In this document: positions 1-7,708 of the stretch, one piece after another
How positions within the stretch are numbered: position 1 is the first letter of the stretch
Layout of the letters: every line of letters starts with the position of its first letter
Origin: Pseudobdellovibrionaceae bacterium
Lineage (GTDB): Bacteria > Bdellovibrionota > Bdellovibrionia > Bdellovibrionales > JAMPXM01
Assembly: GCA_947462815.1 (NCBI GenBank)
Contig: CANHQR010000031.1
Coordinates: 1 to 40,765, forward strand
Reading direction: 5' to 3'
Length of the DNA: 40,765 nt
Position numbers and translations under genes: made by a program
The notes under the pieces: generated by a model
Databases searched by the model: none
Told to the model about the DNA's origin: nothing
What the model saw: only the letters and a program-made list of their open reading frames with translations

Positions 1-1449
1 CCTTTTTCTTGGCCGAGCTTTCATCGATCCATGCCAAAGTGGCTCAGTCATCGGCTTGCACTTCCGACGCTCATTGAAGAGGAGCTCACCTTCAAGGGGC
101 CCATCTATTTTCTCAAACACCATCTTTCACATGCCGCCTCGGCTTTCTACCCATCTCCCTTCGAGAGTGCCGCGATCCTCACGGCTGACGGCGTTGGCGA
201 GTGGGCGACTCTATCGATCGGCAAGGGCGAGGGTCGCCGAATTCAAATTGAACGCGAGATTCACTATCCCCATTCGCTCGGCCTGCTCTACACCGCGGTC
301 ACAACCTTTCTGGGCTTTGACGCTCACGGCGGCGAAGGCAAAACCATGGGCCTTGCGGGTTACGGAGATCCTAAGTCCTACCGAGATCAACTCAAACAGG
401 TCGCACGGCTCAACGATGACGGCAGTTTCGTTTTGGATCAAAGTTTCTTCGCATTCCGATATGGCCGCCGTATGTGGAGTTCGAAATGGGAGAAGCTTTT
501 CGGCCGACCACGCGCCACGAGCGAGCCTTGGGAGCAGCGACACTATGACTTGGCAGCGGCCTGCCAAGAGTTCGTGGAAAATTGCTTCATCTTGAATGCC
601 CGCTTGCTGCAAAATTCCACCGGTCTTAAGAACCTTTGCTTAGCCGGCGGTGTGACTCTCAACTGTGTGGCGAATGCAAAGATCCTCAACCAAACAGACT
701 TCCAAAACATTTTCGTGCAACCCGCAGCGGGTGATGCCGGTGGCTCGGTAGGCTCGGCTCTTTGGGTCCAACATCAGCTCCAGGCGGACTGCGAACGACA
801 GGCGATGTCGCACGCTTACCTGGGGCCTGAGTACTCGAAACGAGAAATCGAGCGCGCCCTCAAAGCGGCTAAGGTCTCTTACCAAGAAATGGACGAAGCA
901 TCACTGTGCCGATTCGTCGCCCAAGCGGTCCATAGAAACAAGGCCATAGGATGGTTTCAGGGACGCATGGAATTCGGGCCTCGAGCTCTCGGCAATCGCT
1001 CAATTATCGGCAATCCAACCTTTGCGGGCATGAAGGATATTCTCAATCAACGAATAAAAAAACGAGAAGCCTTCCGCCCTTTCGCGCCAATTGTTCTTGA
1101 GGAGCATGCCAGCAAGTACTTTGATCTCGAAATACCGTCACCCTATATGTTGCTCGCCCCTCAAGTGCGGCACGAGGCGCAGAGTCGCGTTCCGGCGATC
1201 ACGCATGTCGATGGTACCGCGCGGGTGCAAACTTGTGACAAGTCTTCGAACCCGCGCCTGCGCCGGCTGATCGAAGAATTTCAATCGCTCTCTGGCGTTC
1301 CGGTGATCATCAACACCAGCTTTAATCGCAAGGGGGAACCCGTCGTCTGCAAACCCGAACATGCGATTGATTGCTTTAAGCATACGCAGATGGATTTGTT
1401 AGCGATCGGCGATTTCATCGTTGAGAAATCGATGGGCCCCGAAGCATGA
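1..1449 (+). CDS. NodU/CmcH-family carbamoyltransferase, 5' end outside window
   Basis: Enzymes of this family transfer a carbamoyl group from carbamoyl phosphate, through a carbamoyl-adenylate, to a hydroxyl of a sugar or natural product. The Kae1-like N-terminal part shows the HHLSHA metal/nucleotide motif and a TADGVGEW segment; the middle has LCLAGGVTLNCVAN. The C-terminal carbamoyltransferase domain shows MEFGPRALGNRSI, FRPFAPIV, VDGTARVQT and VIINTSFNRKGEP. The frame is open from base 1 (PFSWPSFHRS precedes the first ATG at 31), and family members are usually about 550-610 residues, so I infer that roughly 90-120 N-terminal residues lie upstream. The stop codon overlaps the next ATG (ATGA), which implies translational coupling to the radical SAM gene. 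The acceptor is unknown; a polysaccharide or a small-molecule product are both possible. The family call is very sure, the substrate is not. Confidence 0.93.
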   Translation, partial: PFSWPSFHRSMPKWLSHRLALPTLIEEELTFKGPIYFLKHHLSHAASAFYPSPFESAAILTADGVGEWATLSIGKGEGRRIQIEREIHYPHSLGLLYTAVTTFLGFDAHGGEGKTMGLAGYGDPKSYRDQLKQVARLNDDGSFVLDQSFFAFRYGRRMWSSKWEKLFGRPRATSEPWEQRHYDLAAACQEFVENCFILNARLLQNSTGLKNLCLAGGVTLNCVANAKILNQTDFQNIFVQPAAGDAGGSVGSALWVQHQLQADCERQAMSHAYLGPEYSKREIERALKAAKVSYQEMDEASLCRFVAQAVHRNKAIGWFQGRMEFGPRALGNRSIIGNPTFAGMKDILNQRIKKREAFRPFAPIVLEEHASKYFDLEIPSPYMLLAPQVRHEAQSRVPAITHVDGTARVQTCDKSSNPRLRRLIEEFQSLSGVPVIINTSFNRKGEPVVCKPEHAIDCFKHTQMDLLAIGDFIVEKSMGPEA

Positions 1450-2669
1450 GCGATACGTCGGTCGATGAGCTTTTGAAATCGAAGCATCTTTGTATTTTGC
1501 CCTGGGTGCACGCTGCTGTGTGGACGGATGGGCGAGTGATCCCTTGCTGTATTAATCAGGATTACTCATTCGGCCACACCCACCAGATGAGTCTTGAGCA
1601 AGCCCTCGACTCGGACGCCGCCAACGCCTTTCGCGCCCAAATGTTGGCCGGGAGCTTGCCATCGAGTTGCTACCGCTGTTCACAACCCGAGCAAGAGTTT
1701 GGCTCGCTCTCCTACCGCCAAGACATGAACCGACGCTTTCAGCACCATGCCGAACTGATTCGCCAGACAGACCCAGATGGTCGCCGACGCGTACGGCGAA
1801 GTGTTTACCTCGATGTTCGCTTTTCGAACCTCTGCAACCTCGCCTGTATCATGTGTGATGAAATCAACTCGTCTTCATTTGCACAAATTGAGCGGACAGC
1901 AGGCCGCTATGATGGGCCGACCGTCAGGCGGGCTTTCCCTTCTCCGCAAGACTTTTGGAGTTTTTTTGACCAGCACATCGCAGACTTCGAAGAGATCTAC
2001 TTCTGTGGCGGCGAACCCATCCTACTCGCCGAACACGAGCAACTGCTTGAGCGACTTCTTCGCGCCGGGAAGACTCGCATCCATCTTCGATACAACACCA
2101 ACTTGAGTCGACTCTCAGCGGGATCCTCGGGCTATAATGTCCTCGAAATGTGGCGTCAGTTTGAACGCGTCTCGGTCCATGCTTCGATCGATGCCTTTGG
2201 TGAGCTCGCGCAGATCATTCGGCGCGGTACCAACTGGGATCAAATTGAGAAGAACCTACAGGCTGTTTTTAGCCTATCGCAGGCTTACCCAGGCGTTTCG
2301 CTCGCCATCACACCTACGGTGCAAATTCTGAATGCACTTCATTTGACCGATCTCTATCGGCACCTTCGTTCTCGGGGGGCTCTGGCCGACAGCATGGTGT
2401 CTCCGAATTTACTTATGTTTCCGTCGCATTTCTCGATTCAAAATCTGAGTCGAAACGAGAAATCGCGGGTCATTGATTCTTGGGATCGGCTCGCGCAAGA
2501 GGCCAATCAGGCGCCCGAAGGCGCTCATCTACGGGCGCGACTTGATGAAATGAAAACCTATATGTTGCTACGCGACTCGCGCGATGAGGATCTTTCGAAG
2601 CTTCGAGCCTGGTTGGATCAAACTTCATCCCTGGGGCACGCCGAGGTTCTTCGCCGGGCCGGTCTGTGA
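1446..2669 (+). CDS. Radical SAM protein with N-terminal SPASM/twitch-like cysteine domain (first copy)
   Basis: A 407-residue protein. The radical SAM core carries CNLACIMC, with C130, C134 and C137 as the expected [4Fe-4S]/SAM ligands (CxxxCxxC), followed by GGEP at 188-191. Before the core lies a cysteine-rich segment with C16, the C34-C35 pair and C75-x2-C78. These resemble ligands of an auxiliary Fe-S cluster (SPASM or twitch type), but placed at the N-terminus, as in 'twitch domain-containing radical SAM' proteins. Such enzymes use the 5'-deoxyadenosyl radical to modify peptides or small molecules; the substrate here is unknown. The start overlaps the carbamoyltransferase stop by 4 bp, so both probably act in one pathway. 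The enzyme encoded at 3670 has the same architecture. The family call is strong; the function is not predictable. Confidence 0.9.
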   Translation: MSDTSVDELLKSKHLCILPWVHAAVWTDGRVIPCCINQDYSFGHTHQMSLEQALDSDAANAFRAQMLAGSLPSSCYRCSQPEQEFGSLSYRQDMNRRFQHHAELIRQTDPDGRRRVRRSVYLDVRFSNLCNLACIMCDEINSSSFAQIERTAGRYDGPTVRRAFPSPQDFWSFFDQHIADFEEIYFCGGEPILLAEHEQLLERLLRAGKTRIHLRYNTNLSRLSAGSSGYNVLEMWRQFERVSVHASIDAFGELAQIIRRGTNWDQIEKNLQAVFSLSQAYPGVSLAITPTVQILNALHLTDLYRHLRSRGALADSMVSPNLLMFPSHFSIQNLSRNEKSRVIDSWDRLAQEANQAPEGAHLRARLDEMKTYMLLRDSRDEDLSKLRAWLDQTSSLGHAEVLRRAGL

Positions 2670-2907
2670 GTTGAGCTTGGCGGGGAGGAGCGATCAGGAG
2701 TCACCCGCCGTACACGGATCACTCAAACCCAACGAAGGTCTTGTTTTTCAAGCCCGCGCGGAGCTGAAGGAGGGCTTTGATCGCTTCCTTCGTGACACAA
2801 AGTCGGGCGACTTCAACTCTCGACGGCTCGACTTTGGCCCAAGTTCGGTGCATCAAAAGCTTCTCGATCTGCCTCACAAAATCTCTGTTTTCGACCGAAA
2901 AGAAAGC

Positions 2908-3459
2908 ATGTTCGGCATCGTGCGCAAACTGGTAATTTCGTCTCAGCGATTCCTCGGTGTTCTCGAGGTCAAGCGATGTGTCGTCCTGTGTTCACTGCTC
3001 CTGATTTGGCTCCCCGTTGCGATGGCCCAAACGCCTCAGACTCAAGGCGTGGCGCCTGCGGCTCAGGCGCCGGCAAATCCCGCAACAGCACCGGCTGCCA
3101 TCGATCCCGATCAGTCAGCGACACCCGTGCCCAATCCACTGATCCTGAGACGTTTCGATAACGCGGCCTTTGAGGCAGCGCAAAAAGCCCAACGACTGAT
3201 TCTACTTGTCTTTACATCTGCCGACTCACCGACGTGTCGGATCCAGGTTCCCACTCTCACCAAAGTGATGGCGGAAGCCGAGTTTCGGGGTATCGAGGTT
3301 TTTCAAGTCGATCTCGCATCGCAACGCGATGTCGTGGAGAAGTTCGGAACCCCGAGCGCGTCATCGATCGTCAGCTTCCGGGGAACTCGCGAAGTCGTAC
3401 GGTCCCAAGGCATGGTGAAACCCTCGGCGATCCGCCGCCACTTGCGCCTCACGTTTTGA
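2908..3459 (+). CDS. Exported thioredoxin-fold protein with a single cysteine
   Basis: A predicted 183-residue protein. I chose ATG 2908 because it places a signal peptide at the N-terminus: hydrophobic stretch around residues 24-38 ending ...VAMA, with cleavage likely before Q41. An Ala/Pro-rich linker (about 44-75) follows, then a thioredoxin-like fold from about 85 (ILLVFTSADSPTC, then VFQVDLAS). The frame stays open upstream into the radical SAM gene, so a longer product cannot be excluded. The usual WCxxC is replaced by DSPTC, keeping only C110, and the usual cis-proline position reads as serine, so disulfide exchange by the normal mechanism is unlikely. It may be a structural or one-cysteine member acting in the periplasm. 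It lies between two radical SAM genes on the same strand; whether it belongs to their pathway is inference. Confidence 0.7.
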   Translation: MFGIVRKLVISSQRFLGVLEVKRCVVLCSLLLIWLPVAMAQTPQTQGVAPAAQAPANPATAPAAIDPDQSATPVPNPLILRRFDNAAFEAAQKAQRLILLVFTSADSPTCRIQVPTLTKVMAEAEFRGIEVFQVDLASQRDVVEKFGTPSASSIVSFRGTREVVRSQGMVKPSAIRRHLRLTF

Positions 3460-3506
3460 CGCTTCAGTTTCCCTCATCTGAAATGAGCCGACCATAATCG
3501 CCAGCC

Positions 3507-3610
3507 AAAACGATTGGCCAAAACGATTGGCCAAAACGATTTGCCAGAACGACTGGCCAGAACGACTGGCCAGAACGACTGGCCGGAACGACTGGCCGGA
3601 ACGACCGAAC
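3507..3610. repeat. 13-bp tandem repeat, about 8 units
   Basis: Three units near AAAACGATTGGCC (3507, 3520, 3533) are followed by three AGAACGACTGGCC (3546, 3559, 3572), one GGAACGACTGGCC (3585) and a degenerate last unit (3598-3610). The units change in blocks along the array, as expected from successive duplications. Most unit boundaries carry TGGCCA or TTGGCCAA, a palindrome recurring every 13 bp. Since 13 is not a multiple of 3, the array has no constant reading frame. It fills most of the gap between the thioredoxin-like gene and the second radical SAM gene. Confidence 0.95.
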
Positions 3611-3669
3611 AGTTCGCCGCATCGAATCTGCTGTCGAGGCGAATCCAAGGATGCTAGCCTGATTTCCAA

Positions 3670-4902
3670 ATGTCTCCCAGTTACTGCGTCATGCCTTTCA
3701 ATAGTCTCGAGATCACGCCCAATGGGACCTGCTTGGTCTGCTGTAAGATTGCTCGTCCAATCCAACGGCCAGACGGAAAGGCCTACAATCTTCTCGAGAA
3801 CTCCATCGATGAGGTTTGGAACTCTGAAGACCTTCGCCATCTTCGACAACGTTTCCTTTCTGGTGAACGCCCCGAGGAATGCCAACTTTGTTGGACTGAA
3901 GAAGACGCCGGTACCTACAGCCTGCGCCAACAGTCCAACGCGCTTCTCAAAGATCGGCGAGATTCTCCGACCGTTGAGTATTTGGTTCTCAAGCTTTCCA
4001 ACCTTTGCAACTTAAAGTGTCGAATTTGCAATTCGGAGTGGTCGACATCATGGGCCGCAGAAGATTCGCAGTTTCAGACTGTATCACCGGACGTCACTCT
4101 TGATTTGCGAGCCCGCTCTGCTCCCAAGTTGCGAGAGGAAAATTTGGCCGCAATTCGTGCATGGATGCCCAGCCTGCGGCGGGTTCTCATCTACGGCGGA
4201 GAACCCTTTCTGAACAAGGAAGCCTTCTCGCTCCTCAAGGAGCTGATTGATCACAATCACGCTCAGCACGTCTCGATCACCCTGAACTCTAACGGCAGCG
4301 TCTTTGACCCGAAGTGGATCGAAGTTCTTCGAAAGTTTGAGCGTGTCGATCTTTTTCTGTCGATTGACGATGTGGGTCCACGCTTCGAGTATCAGCGCAA
4401 GGGCGCAAAGTGGAATGTCGCAGCCTCTAATTTCGAGAAATTCAATCAGGTCTCCCAAGATAACTCGAATTTTAAGGTCGGGGTCTTTGCCTCGATCAGC
4501 CTCTTCAATGTGTTGACGATTCGAGACCTTCTCGATTGGACACTTGGCTTTCCGCACGCTCGCGTTGAACTCTACAATCTGATTCATCAGCCTCGCGAGT
4601 TTTCCATTCGGAATCTCCCGCCAGACATCAAATCGATGGCGATGGAATATCTCCGTTCAATTGATCTCAATCGCTACAATGTCGGTTTTGCCGATAGCCA
4701 GAATGCGATCGCAGGCTTTATCAAGCTTCCGGCCGATTCCGGATTCCAAGATGCCAACAATGCGATGGAGAGGATCGTGCGAAAGCTGGATGAGATTGAT
4801 CAACGCCGGGGCGAGAGTTTCTGCCAGATCTTCCCGGAAATGTTCGCAGCACTCGTCAAAGCGGGCGCCTATCCTGGTTTTCAAGCCTCACAAAATACTT
4901 GA
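3670..4902 (+). CDS. Radical SAM protein with N-terminal SPASM/twitch-like cysteine domain (second copy)
   Basis: A 410-residue paralogue of the enzyme at 1446-2669. The radical SAM motif is CNLKCRIC (C113, C117, C120) and GGEP lies at 175-178. The N-terminal auxiliary-cluster-like region has C6, C21, C24-C25 and C71-x2-C74, in the same order and spacing style as the first copy. Having two such enzymes beside a carbamoyltransferase suggests successive or alternative radical modifications of one product; that is inference. The ATG at 3670 is only weakly supported by an AAGGA about 17 bases upstream, and the 13-bp repeat array ends 60 bases before the start. The stop codon overlaps a stem-loop that could terminate transcription. 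Family assignment is secure, substrate unknown. Confidence 0.9.
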   Translation: MSPSYCVMPFNSLEITPNGTCLVCCKIARPIQRPDGKAYNLLENSIDEVWNSEDLRHLRQRFLSGERPEECQLCWTEEDAGTYSLRQQSNALLKDRRDSPTVEYLVLKLSNLCNLKCRICNSEWSTSWAAEDSQFQTVSPDVTLDLRARSAPKLREENLAAIRAWMPSLRRVLIYGGEPFLNKEAFSLLKELIDHNHAQHVSITLNSNGSVFDPKWIEVLRKFERVDLFLSIDDVGPRFEYQRKGAKWNVAASNFEKFNQVSQDNSNFKVGVFASISLFNVLTIRDLLDWTLGFPHARVELYNLIHQPREFSIRNLPPDIKSMAMEYLRSIDLNRYNVGFADSQNAIAGFIKLPADSGFQDANNAMERIVRKLDEIDQRRGESFCQIFPEMFAALVKAGAYPGFQASQNT

Positions 4903-4922
4903 GGGGCTCAACGGCCCCTCAA
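4899..4922. terminator. Stem-loop between convergent genes
   Basis: TTGAGGGGC (4899-4907) pairs perfectly with GCCCCTCAA (4914-4922) around a 6-base loop. It lies at the stop codon of the second radical SAM gene and 45 bases past the end of the convergent lipoprotein gene. On the minus strand it is followed by GTATTTTG, a modest U-tract, and on the plus strand by no clear U-run. It therefore fits best as terminator of the minus-strand gene and perhaps works both ways. Confidence 0.6.
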
Positions 4923-4966
4923 AATCCGAAACTGCGACGTTTAAAGGATCTTGGTCAGCGACGACC

Positions 4967-6001
4967 TCAGCTACCTCGCGGTGGCTGAGCGGGCTGGGCC
5001 GGCTGCTGCACGCAATAGTCGTAAATATCCACCGTGAGCTCACCCGCTTTCACCGTGTGGAGGATATTTCCCGGCTTACCTTGTGTTTTCGGGGGATTAG
5101 GATTCGAGACGAAGCTCGAAGGCCGATAGGCATTCAGATCTGCCGAAAATCGAAACTGACCAGCGCTATTGATCGTCATCATCAAGTGTGGCGTCTCGGC
5201 CAAACCGGAGCGCATTTCGCGAATTTTCGCCGCCATATTTTTATCCCACCACTCCTTGTACTTCGCAGAAAGCGGAATGGCGGAGTGCGGAACTGACCCA
5301 TTGAGAAAGCTGATGGGATGATCCAAGTCGCTGATCGGCATTTGTGCGAGGCGCTTGTCGCCCTGGTAGAGGAACATCATCCGCGGACGAACGTCCTCGT
5401 TGAACTTCACCTCAAATTTTCCCATCGACGTCACCACCGTCGCGGTTTCTTCTTTAATATTCACGACCCGCATCGGGACGACCTTGCGATTGCAGGGATT
5501 GATCTGCACCGGACCGACCACAATATTCGAGTTTTTCTTGGCCGAGTTCGTCTCCTGCAAATTCGCGTAAGTCGAATCCATCGTGGAATAGATCCCCAGA
5601 CCGAAATCCAAACCGACCTCAGCCGCGATTGCATTGGCTCGCTCCGCGAGCTGCGTGAGAGTCATCCCCGGCTTGATCTCTTCATCCATGGCATCTTGAA
5701 ACGTCTTGGCTGTCGATGATCCCGCAACGATGTAGGTATTGCCGGGCGCAACGCCCATCAAAAACCCGCCCGGAGGGATGAAGACGTTCGGCGCTGCAGT
5801 TCTTGGCGCAGGGGCACGAGGGCCTTCGCCTTGTGCAGCAGGCGCCGTCGGTGAACTCGGTTGAGCACCAGGAGGTGCTACGGCCGCCTGTTGGGCGTTC
5901 TTTTTGGTGCAAGCTGCACCGAACATAGAGGCCGCACAAATCGCCACAAGACCAAAGCTGATTGGTCGATTTAAAGACTGGATTGTTTCAGTACGACGCA
6001 T
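4967..6001 (-). CDS. Predicted lipoprotein of unknown function
   Basis: A 344-residue protein that I do not recognise. It has a lipoprotein signal: hydrophobic residues 14-28, then FGAAC with lipidated Cys at 31. An Ala/Pro/Gln-rich linker runs from about 36 to 70. The mature part has regularly spaced hydrophobic strands and a few cysteines, including one in QINPCNRKV. A Pro/Gln-rich tail ends the protein. The ATG at 6001 is preceded by a strong GGAGGGGG ribosome site. It is transcribed on its own, convergent with the second radical SAM gene and in the same direction as the nuo operon, from which 222 bases separate it. An outer-membrane or periplasmic location is likely; the role is unknown. 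Confidence 0.8.
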   Translation of the reverse strand: MRRTETIQSLNRPISFGLVAICAASMFGAACTKKNAQQAAVAPPGAQPSSPTAPAAQGEGPRAPAPRTAAPNVFIPPGGFLMGVAPGNTYIVAGSSTAKTFQDAMDEEIKPGMTLTQLAERANAIAAEVGLDFGLGIYSTMDSTYANLQETNSAKKNSNIVVGPVQINPCNRKVVPMRVVNIKEETATVVTSMGKFEVKFNEDVRPRMMFLYQGDKRLAQMPISDLDHPISFLNGSVPHSAIPLSAKYKEWWDKNMAAKIREMRSGLAETPHLMMTINSAGQFRFSADLNAYRPSSFVSNPNPPKTQGKPGNILHTVKAGELTVDIYDYCVQQPAQPAQPPRGS

Positions 6002-6172
6002 GGGTCCCCCTCCAACAAATTTGTGAGTTCAGCTCATTAGTTTTCTGAAGCTGAGGCCGAATGTCCATCGAGAATGACGGTTCGGCTTAAGTTAAGGTAG
6101 CGGGTCGGGCGCGCGAAGATGAGGCCATCGAGGAACACGGGAACCCTCGCATTCGACGCTGGACTCCGAAGG

Positions 6173-6206
6173 CGAGCTGCGCCCTAAAATCAAGGATCGC
6201 AGCTCG
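6173..6206. repeat. Inverted repeat downstream of nuoN
   Basis: CGAGCTGCG (6173-6181) and CGCAGCTCG (6198-6206) form a perfect 9-bp stem with a 16-base loop, 17 bases past the nuoN stop. No U-tract follows on the minus strand, so it is not a canonical intrinsic terminator. It could stabilise the 3' end of the nuo mRNA or end transcription weakly. Confidence 0.5.
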
Positions 6207-6223
6207 AGTTGGATTGAAATGAT

Positions 6224-7708
6224 TTAGGAACGGCCCAAGATGGCCGATTTCAGTGCCGACAGAATGGGCGACGAAAACAATCCCATGACAATGATCAGGA
6301 TGGCTGATCCAAAAAGCGTGAACCTCGTCATGATCTGCTTATTCATCTCAACATGGGGTGCGTCGTCTCCCTGCATGTACATCAGGACGATTGGCCGCAG
6401 GTAGTAATAGACCGAAACCACCGAATTCAATACGCCCCAGATCGCCAGCCAATAAAAGTTCTGCTCGATCGCCAAACTGAACAGGCCGAATTTGCCGAAG
6501 AAACCCAGGAGGGGCGGAACCCCGGCGAGCGAGAAAAGAACGATGGCCATACATCCTGCGAGAACAGGATGTGTGCGGCCCAAGCCCCGAACGTCGTCAA
6601 CCTGAAGGGCCTGGCCAACGCTCTTTTCGAGCAGAGCGACGAAGGCAAAGCTTCCAAGCGTCATGATGGAATAGGCCAACAGGTAAAATAACACGACGAT
6701 GCCCGCAGCACTCGCCACGCCTTGTGAATCACCGAAACCCGCAGCGACAACGCCGACCATCAAGTATCCGGAATGCGCGACGGATGAGTACGCCAACATT
6801 CTTTTGAAATTCGGCTGCATGATCGCAGCGGCGTTACCGACCAGCATCGTCAATGCGGCCAACCATGAAATGACCTCTTTGAGAGGTACGGAATGCTGGT
6901 AACCGGTCGATTGAAACAGGCGCAGGATCGCAACGAAGGTCGCCGCCTTTACGGCTGTCGCCATGAAGGCCGTAACTGGAGTCGGCGCGCCTTGGTAAAC
7001 ATCGGGAGTCCAAAAGTGGAAAGGAAACACGGACACTTTGAACGCGAAACCTAAAACGACAAAGATAATGCCGATCAAAAATAGATGATTTCGGCTTTCC
7101 AAAAGTGGCCCGACCTGCTCCATCAAACCCGGGAACTGCGTGGTTCCTGCGGTGCCGTAGATCAGCGCGATCCCGTAGAGGAAAATCGCCGAAGCGAAAC
7201 TTCCCAATACAAAGTACTTGAAGGCCGCTTCTTTCGATAGAACCGTCTCACGACTCATCGCGATCAACACATAAAGGCAAAGAGACATCGTCTCAATTCC
7301 TAAGAAGGTGACGATCAAGTCGTTGGATAAAACCACAATCAGCATGCCGATCAGGCTACCGAGCAACAAGAAGACCTTCTCCGAGAAAAGCTTCGACTGT
7401 GTCTCGACATGATCGTGCATCATGAAAATGGAGAAGGCGCCGGAGACCAAAACAATGATCGACGCCCATAGCGCCAAACCGTCGGACACAAGGGCCTTGT
7501 GGAAGCCAAACTTGCTACCGCCTAAAAAGGTGATCGCCAGGCCGAGCGCGGAGGCAACGGCAATGAAACCATAAGCCGTCGTCACAAAGGGATGTGGCTC
7601 TCGGTTTCCAGAGAACACCTTGAGCATCACGGGCACAAGACTCGCGGCCAAGAGAGCCAACATGGGTGCCGCGATTAAATAGCTGCTGATTCCAAGTGCG
7701 TGATTCAT
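6224..7708 (-). CDS. nuoN: NADH-quinone oxidoreductase subunit N
   Basis: One of the three antiporter-like, proton-pumping membrane subunits of respiratory complex I. The 494-residue product is of normal length and is almost wholly made of about 14 transmembrane helices. Family hallmarks are the conserved acidic helix (FLGIETMSLCLYVLIA) and the proton-channel region (PFHFWTPDVYQGAPTPVTAFMATAVKAA in part). It is the last gene of the nuoA-H-J-K-L-M-N operon, and its ATG overlaps the nuoM stop (ATGA), so translation is probably coupled. It acts in the cytoplasmic membrane together with the other membrane subunits encoded here. The identity is secure. Confidence 0.97.
   Translation of the reverse strand: MNHALGISSYLIAAPMLALLAASLVPVMLKVFSGNREPHPFVTTAYGFIAVASALGLAITFLGGSKFGFHKALVSDGLALWASIIVLVSGAFSIFMMHDHVETQSKLFSEKVFLLLGSLIGMLIVVLSNDLIVTFLGIETMSLCLYVLIAMSRETVLSKEAAFKYFVLGSFASAIFLYGIALIYGTAGTTQFPGLMEQVGPLLESRNHLFLIGIIFVVLGFAFKVSVFPFHFWTPDVYQGAPTPVTAFMATAVKAATFVAILRLFQSTGYQHSVPLKEVISWLAALTMLVGNAAAIMQPNFKRMLAYSSVAHSGYLMVGVVAAGFGDSQGVASAAGIVVLFYLLAYSIMTLGSFAFVALLEKSVGQALQVDDVRGLGRTHPVLAGCMAIVLFSLAGVPPLLGFFGKFGLFSLAIEQNFYWLAIWGVLNSVVSVYYYLRPIVLMYMQGDDAPHVEMNKQIMTRFTLFGSAILIIVMGLFSSPILSALKSAILGRS

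Noticed and set aside
3507-3610. CRISPR array
   Set aside because: Units are 13 bp and directly adjacent with no spacers, and there are no cas genes nearby.
3361-4015. Open frames on both strands through the 13-bp repeat array (189 and 162 codons)
   Set aside because: Their length comes from the repeat having no stop in any frame; they overlap the thioredoxin-like and radical SAM genes, whose families are clear.
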